Origin: Opisthorchis felineus
Lineage: Eukaryota > Platyhelminthes > Trematoda > Opisthorchiida > Opisthorchiidae
Length of the DNA: 64,000 nt
Assembly (NCBI GenBank): GCA_004794785.1
Contig: SJOL01008347.1
Coordinates: 1,675,096 to 1,739,095 of the forward strand
Direction: 5' to 3'
Below are positions 14,242 through 24,400 of the stretch, piece after piece. A model generated the notes under the pieces. The model had not been told where the DNA came from, did not search any database, and worked only from the letters and a program-made list of their open reading frames with translations. The position numbers and the translations under genes were made by a program. Position 1 is the stretch's first letter; each line of letters opens with the position of its first letter.

Positions 14242-14335
14242 GGTCTACATAATATTAGACAAATGAAATCAATTGTAGTCACAGCGACAGACCCACTGGG
14301 CAACTCACAAATTATACGTGTTATTTTAATGCCAG
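14242..14335 (+). CDS. Possible exon, cadherin- or HYR-like strand
   Basis: The frame reads through IVVTATDPLGNSQIIRV, a pattern typical of the last strands of a cadherin repeat or a hyalin (HYR) repeat (V-T-A-T-D-P-x-G-N). It begins after an AG at 14240-14241 and could end at a CAG|GTATAC donor at 14335/14336. The polypyrimidine tract is poor, no neighbouring exon was found, and the matched stretch is only about 20 residues. Chance resemblance is quite possible. I include it because the motif is specific and both splice sites exist. Confidence 0.2.
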
Positions 14336-17300
14336 GTATACATGAAGAGCTAACATGGATATGGCTGGCCCCCGACACTCTTAGCACAGCTTTTCAGGGA
14401 CAGGAGTTCCTGAAGTTGTCAAGGTGCAAAAGAACAAAGCAGTGGAAAAGATGCTGATAGAACCTAATCAACGGCAGTACTTACCCTGGCAATAAAGATA
14501 AAAAACACTTCACCAAATCAATTCATCCTCAAATTTAAAGAGATGGTATTTCCTAAACACCTCATTACCGGTTTGTTCAGCGAGCAGCAAGATTGCCTTC
14601 GTAAACACCATCAATTCTGCCTACCTTGCAACACAACCTTTAATTTCAACCATCCCTTCGGGAGTCATTTTGCTCCAAATTTAGGCTTGTGAATGTAATG
14701 CTTGTGGGTGGTGCTAGTAGTACGTGTCTTCCACAGGGCAGCTTTGACTCAAAGAGAGAGACCCTATGGAGTTCATCGCTTACTATCCTTTATCACTTTG
14801 GTAAATCTGCGTAGTCTTGTTTATCGAAATGCACAAGGTATGGGAAAACTGTACGTGATTACAGTCTTTATCGTCAGCGGAAGTCATTATACGAACGACA
14901 TTCCTCAGAATATATACCCGACGGACACCAGAACGTTTCGTGGTATTACCTAGGCTTTACAAGGTTGAGTCATCTAAATAACAAGGGACATGGAAAATGC
15001 AGTTGGCCGTCGAGAACCTTCGCATTAAGGGAATTCATCTTCGAGTTTGTAGCAGTGCATCTGGCACAGTAGTGTAATTTTGACTAAGAGAGTATTTACT
15101 AACCTCCCCAACAAAGTATGTCTTTTCTGGCTTCACGATGATGCTTTTACTTTTCGATAAGGACGGTATTATTTTCTAGTTGCTTTGTCGAGCGTAGATT
15201 ACCATAACTCCTGTCCTGCTTACATTATTTTTTCCTGCTAACAAATTCAGTAGCTCGGAATTTGATAGGAATGTACTGCAGTTGTGTGAAACTAACACAG
15301 ACAGTCAGACAGCTAAATTTGTGGGTAGCGGTGTGTTTCCATTTGAAGGGCTCGTTTCTTGTTTATTCGATTTTCACCGGTTGACTAGTGGTGAAGCTAA
15401 AGAGTGTCTTCCACCATTTGAATCCACAATATACACAACTGAAAGCACCTGATGGACTAAGGCAAACAGAGAGTAAACAGATATTTGGAAGTAAAGGAAA
15501 GCTTTTTTTGTACGTGCTGGTTTGTGTGGTTCTGTATGTAGGGTTGTTATTGCCTACCGTGGTAACCTGAAAAAATGAACAACTCGCATTAGATTGGTTC
15601 AGTAAGCTCCATTTTTACCAGTGTATAGTAAATCGTCAATAAAATACAAACATTACATTTAAACAACCCCTGGCATATTACATCTCCAATAAGTGACTAT
15701 AAACACTCTATCACCTGTCGCGCTGGCACCGTTGCGTTTCCAAACGTACATTACTACGACTGGTCAGTAGAAATCTGGCATATGTTGCTGAAAACCCGAA
15801 TTTACACGTAACTGAATATCAGCAATAAAGCGTCCAAACAGATCCAGTCATTTAAACTGAATTTGACGTTTAAGCCTTAACAAAGGCGAGACAAATAAGA
15901 ATTCGGGAATGGGTCTGAGCAGGCATTTCATCATGCCTAAAAATGTAAGGTAACCATACCGGTGATTTCGGAACACACACAAACTTGGCCGCACTACACT
16001 GATTCACGTAGTAATAAGAAACAATTGTCGTCTTAGGAGAATTTCCATTGCGACTCAGTTAGTAGCTAGCCATTCGTTTGTATACAGCTTCTGAGATATT
16101 TTGCGCATCATCCTAAATGACGTTTTCAGAGGACTGAAGCCTCCATTGAAAAACGTTTTTGGTTGGCAACAACCCGGTCTCAGTAATCCAACCTTCATAT
16201 CAAACCCTAACGTCTCTAATTTACGTTTGACTTGAACTTAAGGTCCTTTACTGATAACTGAGCAAAATTATTGGAGCGAAACTTGCGGACACATTACTCA
16301 AGCTTATGCGTCTCGGTCAAAACTAGGCAGTTTTACTTGTCACCCTCTGATAAGAAGACACGGAAGAAACAATCAAAAGTGATCTATTCCAAGGGTTGTC
16401 GTTTGTGAGAGGTTGTTCCTGAGTGTAAGTGTATCAGATAGTGGAGTCTTATTGGCCTGTAGACGGTGATTCGGGGATTAAAGGATTAACATGACTGTTT
16501 ACTTTGTGGTTAGGTGCTCGACATTTTAAACACAGTCGGATTTTTGTTTATCGCTGGTGCCTTTAGAGCTTTATCCATAATAGCTAGATATGTGTATGAA
16601 CATGTCCCGACTGTCATACTTTGTTGACTTAGTGTGAAACGAAGCACACGTGCACAAACTTGCTATGGGAACGTTAAAAGTTTCTGTGATGTGTAGTGTA
16701 GCGTTTCTTCAGGATAGTAAACATTAAACATTTACATTTGAATTAGTTACGTGGATTTTTGCATCTAGAAAGTTTACTGCCGGTATACAACCGGTTCCAA
16801 CGAACGATATCGAGAAAAGCTTCCAAAAACCAGGTTACATATGCTTTGACTCGGTCATTTCGGACAATTTTTTTCGTGCATACAACCACTGTCTTCAAGA
16901 TTCGTTCCAGCTTCAGAATTCAAACTCAAATTTCGGGCTACAGCACTTGCACGAAAAGCTTTACTGACTGACTGTGTATTTCGTAGCAAAGATATTATCA
17001 ATGGCGACGATGGATTTGCGTCCGGAGAATATGTTGTATTTTTCTGCACGCTAACGTTAACGTTAGTTCTTTGGTTTTAGGTAGTCAAGACGTTCTTGGG
17101 AGAAAGCAAGCGCCAGATCACGCAACTGGATGACAAAAAATGTAAACATACACAAGGGAAAACTGCTAAAAATGCTCTCGACTTGCACAGAAGAATCGCA
17201 CATCCCTGTGCAATGCAGCACCTAAGGTAAGGATAACTGTACATCCGGTATCTACTCTAGCGAAGCAAGGCACTTTGTTAACAAAAGGAGTCGAGGGCAG

Positions 17301-19280
17301 TGGTTGAAAACACAATGACCTTAACAATAGGGTGTTGTGCAAGTTGTCCATAAAGTTGTTGACAGCCGAAACGTTAGCGAGTGTCCAATTACACACCAAT
17401 CTGGAAGTTGAGTTATCGTACACTCACAAAGAATTGAGTTGTTTACCACCGCTTTTATAGTTTGTTTTCTATTTTCCCCCTGTGCGATTCACCCTATAAG
17501 AAAAGCCGGTCTGGTTGTAAAAGCTTTAGTTTTTCCCGGTATATCCAACCAGTCTTTTGGCAATGTTTTCCGATACGTAAACACATGCATTCACTTATTA
17601 CTTATAGGTAGGGTGCTTATTATCAATTTGTTGGAAGGTAGCTGTTGCCAGTTGCGATTTGGTACTAACGTCTGCCGAAGGAGCAACCCCTAATTGGGAA
17701 GAAAAATTGGTTTGAATTGTTTTCTTATGTTGGTTTAAAGAGGATCTTCATGCAGTTTTTAAGCAACCGTCTACCCTGGTCACGTTATTGTTCGAATGGG
17801 ATACTGCCGGATGAGAATGACAAATAGTCACAGATTGCAATGAATTCCTTTAGGTTTGTCATTTATTTTTCTGATGATTTGCTAACAAATCAAAATGAAG
17901 AATCACAGCGGGTTCAAAACAAGTGACCAGAACCATAAACTGGATTAGGGTGAAGGAAACGCCTATACTCAATTAGCCTTTAATAACACTGAGGTTCTTA
18001 TCCCACTGTGTTCCATTAGAAATCCCAGAAAAAACTCAACGTTAAAGTCAGTGACACCATTTGAGTTTACTCTAATGAGGTGGGTGTGATGGAGTTATGT
18101 GAAGAACAAATTGCTGGGTTAAAAGCTCAGTTATTCAGTACCATCATAGGCAAAACACCAGACTAAAAGCATGAGCTAATCGTAAAATACACGTCATCGG
18201 ATTGTCAAACCAAATAACTTTCAACTTCTAACGGCAAAACAGCCAAAATACAGCCACAACTTTAGCCAACTTCGCTATCCCAGCTTAACACATATAGTAC
18301 GTGCGATCGTAGCGCAATTGTTCGTGCAGTCATAGGAAAGTAAGTGGTGTGTGTACAGTGGTCCATATAGAAAATCACTTTGGCAAACAAATTATGCTGC
18401 TCGAATTATGGCGGTCTAGCAGAAATCCGTAGCTGTCGCACAACAACATATTGCCTCCTAAAAGGCACTACAAAAATGGCGCAAACGAATCCGGTAATTA
18501 GCGTGCTCTCTGATTTTGTAGTCATGAGCATCGTGGAATGAAGACAGTGCGGATGCCTGCATATGTCTCTCATGACACATGCAAAGATGTTTGACAGGGT
18601 TATTGCCCGAGATTAGGAATTAAAAGTGCATGCATTCACTCAGGGTGATGGCTGAGAGAAAATACCTGGCTGCGTTGTCGCCTTTAATTTATTATACTTA
18701 GTTAAGCAATCAGCTCTGGATCCGAAGAAATTATTATCCATCCCGTATTGCATATTAGTTCAGCCCTTAAGCGCTTATAGGTTTATACCTAAGCAATTAA
18801 AATAATTGTAGACCAGTCTCTTGGGTGACTGATCTTACCCCCTGTTAATATACTGTTGATGGCTTATTAACCACCTGTACCGCGATGTACGAGCAGAGCC
18901 AAGGTCAAGATTGTGTTCCCAAACAATCCAGTTTGCAAAGACAAAATATCATCCACAAAATCTCAAACAGTGGTTTTTGAACAGTGAAGCCCACTTCGTC
19001 TACAGAATTACCAACTTGGCGATAGCTCCTGTTACTCCAGCAAGCTCTGGGATAACAGAGCCAATGAACCACGACTGAGTTTAAGATGTACTGCCAAGGC
19101 CTTTCTTTGAAGTAGGCGAGGAGAATCAGAGTTGAAGTCATCGATAACAAGCACATAAAGTTTATCGTTTGTAAACCGCAACAGTGAACAAGAATGTAGT
19201 CTCATATGGATAGATCCGTGTAATGATAAAGAGACAGGTTTAGGGGTGTCTTGTGGATCTTGGGTGCGTTGCTGTTTGCG
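14336..19280. other. Non-coding stretch, possible intron 1 of the Ig gene
   Basis: This lies directly downstream of the donor of the minus-strand Ig exon, so at least its upper part is probably intron. I looked on the minus strand for the second half of the Ig domain and found no matching exon. A 16-base perfect palindrome lies at 17051-17066. Other open frames show no recognisable family. Confidence 0.5.
17051..17066. repeat. 16-bp perfect palindrome
   Basis: The sequence CTAACGTTAACGTTAG equals its own reverse complement and contains two overlapping AACGTT units. It could be a dimeric protein-binding site, but palindromes of this size also arise by chance in 64 kb only rarely. No neighbouring gene gives it context. 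Confidence 0.5.
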
Positions 19281-19281
19281 T

Positions 19282-19316
<35 letters not shown>

Positions 19317-19317
19317 G
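19281..19317. repeat. (GATAAT)n microsatellite
   Basis: A run of GATAAT/AATAAT units lies about 70 bases beyond the splice donor of the Ig exon, inside the presumed intron 1. Read on the minus strand it produces a meaningless poly-isoleucine run in an overlapping frame. Confidence 0.9.
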
Positions 19318-19385
19318 TTTTGCATGTTAAGGACGCTCCCCTGGGAAACGGTTAAATGCGGATCCGAAAAATACACCAAACTCAC

Positions 19386-19908
19386 CAAGAAGAATCTTTT
19401 TAGCACGCCACTGCACTTTCCCATGCTGATTCAAAACCACGCATTGCATGTTGACTGTATTACCCAATGGGACGGAATACTGATCCTGAGGTAGCACATC
19501 AAAGCACTGAATTCGATCTTGACGTTCTCGTGGTGTGCAGGCAGAGGACTGAATCACACGGGCTGCATCTACTGTAAGAATAGACGGATCAAATAGGGGA
19601 TCAGATAAGAGTGGATGTGCAATTGAATCAGAGATTTTCTGCAGTTGAACTGAACGAAAAAAACGTTTATTCGGTCCGCAAAGTCTCAATCTTTTTGTGG
19701 GTAATGGTTTTATATGTTCTACACTCGTAAACGAGTTGTTAATCCCTTCACTGGGTTTTGACTGCGGTAATTTTGCACGTGTTAAGTTATAAACTGAAGC
19801 AGAACAATTCAACGTGGTAGAACCGGTGACACACAGAATAAAGGGGACTCCAGAGAGAAAGAAACAAGCAGAGGCGAATAGCCCCGGTATTAATTTAATC
19901 AAGCACAT
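19386..19908 (-). CDS. First coding exon of an Ig-domain adhesion protein, Kirre/nephrin-like
   Basis: The exon encodes 174 full codons plus one base from an ATG at 19908. Residues 4-27 are hydrophobic and look like a signal peptide or signal anchor. Residues 30-130 form a linker with no recognised domain and N-glycosylation sequons at N41 (NLT) and N58 (NSF). An Ig domain begins near residue 136. It shows the P-x-D-x-x-x-x-x-x-G pattern, the first cysteine C156 and the core tryptophan W167 eleven residues later, in the context GKVQW. That context matches the first Ig domain of Kirre/nephrin-type proteins, where V-Q-W is followed by a lysine-rich turn ending in L-G. The exon ends TTG|GTGAG, a strong phase-1 donor exactly at that L-G turn. 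In that family the protein sits at the plasma membrane and mediates cell-cell recognition. The downstream exons, with the second cysteine, further Ig domains and a membrane segment, were not found here. Other Ig-superfamily proteins remain possible. Confidence 0.72.
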
Positions 19909-21282
19909 AATGTCACATATTCTAAACTCCTGTGTTCAGTTGATTGTACGAGCATGAGTATGGCCCTGCCAGTCCGTAGTTTCCAATGTGATATTAATTC
20001 CACGGTGGCCAAGTAGCATGAGCGATAGTACTAATTACCGCATTCTCTGCAGCAGAAAAATGGTCAAAGAGTAGGGCGGTGGTTGCTTCCTTGGGAAATC
20101 GGGACAGCCAATCATGTGTGCAGGGCGAACAGCTGGATAAGCCAATCAGCGTGAAGATAATATTGTCAAATTCACGAGACCTAAAGTGGAAAATTAAGAG
20201 GCATCTCGATCGCTGACGAAACCCCGGTACAATATATTATGTATGCATGTTCGGACAGTGAACTGGGCAATCTACCTGTTCTTTCATTGACATCCTGCCA
20301 TGCGTCAGTCAGCTTAAGATTAAACACTCATGTATCTATGAATGATGATAACGCGCTCCGAAAACGGAACAGCTTAACGAGAATGTCAGCCTGTCAACTC
20401 CAACGGTATAATTTTTGGAATGGCCCAGATGGTTTTTTAACCCGGAAGATTTCGTTTTAGCCTTAGCGTAACCCGAAGATTCTACCCGTATAAAAAAGAC
20501 TGGCCTTAGGTTTGCTCGTAAGAAAGACACTGCTGCGCGGACTTGGGTAGAATTGGGAAATTTTCTGATTTAGGCTATCCACCTGGTCTGGAATCACATA
20601 CACTCAGGAGAATTGACCCGACCATAAAAAACACTTAACTAGCAGGTTTTTTACGATGTTGTCTTTCAAAGTACCGGAACCTTCAATGGCTAGACGAACT
20701 GCGACCCTGGTAAACTGGTGCGAAATTCTAGTGCACAGGTGGTCCAGGATAAACTTCGCACTAAGTTCAAATTTACCAAATGAACTGTCTTTGGAAAATA
20801 TCAGCCCGTTGCACTGTTTATGCAGCACTTAAGTGTGTATACAAGTGATTTTCAGACGCCAAGTTAGAATCACTTATAATTCCGGATTCCTTTTGGAAAC
20901 TGATATCAAAAGAGCTTCACGCATATTAACCAGTGTCAGTGACATCATCCACTTCAACATCGCAAAATGGTTATCACCTCTATAGAATCCCGCCTTATTC
21001 TGCGCCCTCTGAAACAAGGTTAAAAAAAGTATTAGATTCCACTTAATAGATTCTACTTCTTTGTAGTGTGGGGGACTTCAAGGAGATTTTGTCCCGTTTA
21101 AACGCCTAGAGAAACCGTACAGCTGTTTGTCCTTATGGAAGACCATCTGCAGTGCGTGTCTCTTGAAACTCTGAGAGTTCCAAAACAGTGCCTCGCGGTT
21201 AGCATCTGGACGCTTAGGCGTTTGTTCACAAGAATTTAATCAGTAATATGATTAGCTTAGGCAAGATTTAGCACCACTCAGC
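19909..21282. other. Upstream flank of the Ig exon
   Basis: This stretch should hold the 5' untranslated region and promoter of the minus-strand Ig gene, unless a further 5' exon lies higher up. Apart from two CCAAT motifs I see no coding or RNA feature. The plus-strand frame at 20239-20460 and the minus-strand frames here look like chance. Confidence 0.4.
20108..20146 (-). promoter_or_regulatory. Paired CCAAT motifs upstream of the Ig exon
   Basis: Two CCAATC motifs on the plus strand start at 20108 and 20142, 34 bases apart and about 200-240 bases upstream of the minus-strand ATG at 19908. CCAAT boxes bind NF-Y and work in either orientation, typically close to the transcription start. No clear TATA box is placed correctly, so the promoter reading is an inference from position only. 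Confidence 0.25.
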
Positions 21283-21490
21283 TGCTTGTGGCAGAACGGT
21301 TAAATGCTTAGCCAACATTCGGGAGGTTGTGGGTTCAAAACTATCTGAGTTTTGCGGATTACACATTGCTGATAATTCCCAAAGACGGCAAAACAGCTCT
21401 ACGGTACTTCTCACCTTTTCAGCATAGACAAGCTTTACTGAAAGACGAAATCTCCATTGAGGATACAATTTTACTATACAAGTTATGTTT
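21283..21490 (+). mobile_element. tRNA-derived SINE, copy A
   Basis: The head is tRNA-like. An A-box TGGCAGAACGG (21289-21299) and a degraded B-box GGTTCAAAACT (21332-21342) sit 43 bases apart, a normal tRNA spacing. The body carries CTGATAATTCCC (21369-21380) followed by AAAGACGG, then TTTTCAGCATAGACAAGC and GAAATCTCCA. The same blocks occur in the same order in three diverged copies near 37.3-38.0 kb. RNA polymerase III would transcribe such an element and a LINE would mobilise it. The B-box mutations suggest it is inactive. Ends are estimated from the extent of similarity. Confidence 0.65.
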
Positions 21491-24400
21491 TAGTACGCTA
21501 ATTTTTTTAGTATAAACAATTTTATAAGTCAAGGCAGGATCAGCATACCAATCGCGCAACCCAAAGGTCTTTAAGCTTTTCACACTCGTAACATTAATTC
21601 TTGGTTATTCCGGGGAAGATTAGCGCAGACCAACCACTGACGTTGTCAAAACCTTATTTCTTCACGTGGACCTGGTAGGGTAGAGATACTAGGTTTTTGT
21701 TCGTTTGTTAGTTGTGCCAGTCGGTTTACCTTTCATTATTAAAATGTTATTTCCATAACGTGCGGACTCAGATGAAGCTTTAATGCCTGTTAATTATCGG
21801 GGATTCATCTGTCCCCTTCAATATAAGCAATTCCCGTCATTAACATCCGGGTATTGCAGGCAGTAAAGTAGATATGATGTATCGTGCCTTAAAACTTACC
21901 TATCAATAATAAAATTGGCCTTGTTTCACTTTAAATGATTCTCTTTAAATTAATCTGTCCATGAAATGGCGGCTTTAAATGTTAAGCAAAAATGGTGAAG
22001 AACTGATCGCTTTCGGTCCATGCTGAATCGACACAGGTACGACTTTGATAAAACCGCACACGCAGGCATGCGACTGCAGGTTCCACGCACGGTAGAGCAA
22101 TCTAACCTGATGGGTGGACCCCAGTAACATCCAAATGATTTACAAAATCACAAATGTACGTGGCGATACCTCCACCAGAATGCCATCAGTGGCGACCTGT
22201 TCAATCGTAGCTGTTTCTAATTGGTGTAAAATTTATGGGGAGGAGAATGCACTTTGAGGAAAATTGGAATGCTTTTCACAACGTATACCAAGCTAGATTT
22301 TGAGTTGCTCTATTGTTAGCAGCTTCATTTATAGTATATTCCCCACTCTTGTAGCCGGTAATATACGTGTCACGGTACGTCTTAAAATTAGGAATCGGAT
22401 GTTTAGGCTATTTGCCACAATTTCTGTAACCCTGGAAAACGCTTACAAAATCAGAAAAGGGAAAGTAAATGGCATTTCTCACGCCCCGAATCAGCCACTC
22501 CAAATCTCAGCTCAGTTAAGAAAAATAACATTCAGTAACAATTTCTGATCCGACTAACTTGGGATATCAGGTGATATAGATTTCGGATTCTACTTGGAAG
22601 CCTCCAATCCCGTGCGGTAGGAAATTTCCAAGGGATACAATGTAGAAGTTTCCCAAATTGCTGGCACGTTCACAAGAAAAGCGCAACAATGCGGTTTTCG
22701 ACTGGTATAATAACTTGATTCATACGTTACACTCAACGTGGTGGTGAACAATTTGGAAAACACAGAGATACCGTGATAAACAGCGAGGGAATCATGTTGC
22801 ACGAGCGGAAGAAGTTAAAGCACACCCGCATTGACTGCTGGTTATCGCGTACTGAACAAGCAACTAAGTAGCAGATTACCGAAATAATTCTTTTCAGTTC
22901 AGCTATTAAGTGGATCTGAATGAGAGCATTTTATTCTGAGAGAGTTTCTCCGTGAGACACTGCATTTTTTGTTTTATCACATTTGGAAGAGCAGCTAAAA
23001 GTTAATTGAGGAGAAACATACTGTCACTGTAAACGTACTCAGCCACCCAGTGACTAGCTTTCGATTTTTGGAATTATTTTGCTTTAATTTGATATACTAT
23101 CTGCGTTTCCCTCTGAAAATTGACGATTAGTTTGGTGCTGTATATCATGCACGTCATCATAACTTCAGGCAGTTAGAGTCTATTATTCACTGCCAGAGAG
23201 CGCTTATACCAATGCATAAGAAATTTCCACCATCGCACTCTGAAAATTTCCGGCTTGAGAACACCAGCGACCGGGGAACCTTGGTTGTCGGTGGCTTTCA
23301 TCAGTGACTTCATCTGAAACTCACCCAAATTAATGTGACTGCAATTCAATATGTAGCTGATTGGAGAAGGATCGGGAAGAACTAGGTTAAACAAGGCTCT
23401 TCCTATAGCCGAATAGCCTTGAGGCAAATCCTCTAAAGCTAGATGGGCTGAGCGTTTAAGTGTTCGTCACTTCATCCACAATGACTTGACCATGACTGAT
23501 GAGGTGAATGCATTATTCGAGTTTAGACCCAATGAGTAGATTCTTATTGGGAACTGTAGGAGGTTAAAAAAGCACCAGCGGTATCAAGTGTGGTCATCCA
23601 GGTGATCATTGAAGCAAACATGTAGCTGAACGGCACTAAGCTCACACCGAATATGATGCACTTTACCTGTAACTACATAAATTTGTCAAAACACCCGGTG
23701 TTGTGGCATTTACAACAGTATTCCCTAAAATCCTGACACTTGCTTGTCTTAAGCACCATATATAGCATTCCTGAGATGGTCACAAAATTACTCGATATCA
23801 AATCCTGTTAAACCTATTTTCCAATTATAGTTAGCCCGTATTTATCATAAAGTACTTCTCTTAATAAAAGTGCATTAAACATGACTCCTGAGTAAATTGA
23901 AGTCTTACAATTTTTTAACAACGCCACAATTATCGGCGAGATTCGACCAGGAAGTGCAAGTCCGCAGCCATCCTATGGTATTTGTTAGATTAACAAGAGG
24001 AGTATTTCAGAAGTTCCAGAAGAAGAAGTTCCACTGTCAAATTAAACTTTAATTTGTAATAAAATTAGAACAGTTAGCCTGGTGGTTTGTTTAAATTGTT
24101 GTTAAGAAGTCTATTTTGCTGAATCATTGTAATTTTTTCACCACAATTATGAGTTGTGTCAGTTCTTCCACTTTTATTATTTAACCTTTGCGACTGGGAG
24201 TGGATAGAGTTGGTCTGCATGATGTCAAGACCATTCTCATTAGGCCCGCCATATCCATGTTACGAATTTTATCTTAACCACGATTCAATTTATCGTACTT
24301 TTCAAAGGTAATATTGCTGCATTTGTTAGCTTCTCATACTTGTCCCCATGCATACACTTGCTGATCATTGTGGCTGCATCGTAGAAAAATTGTTCTTCAC

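Noticed and set aside
16818..16878. A block reading QKPGYICFDSVISDNFFRA, recalling the F-D-S-V catalytic block of a non-LTR RT
   Set aside because: The residues between C-F and D-S-V that every such RT has are absent, and no other RT block is in order nearby. This is probably coincidence.
19032..19424. 130-codon minus-strand frame overlapping the Ig exon
   Set aside because: It is in another register, runs through the microsatellite (a poly-isoleucine run) and overlaps the convincing exon, so it is a shadow. The piece NDKLYVLVIDDFNSDS recalls an Ig strand but lacks the Y-x-C that should follow.
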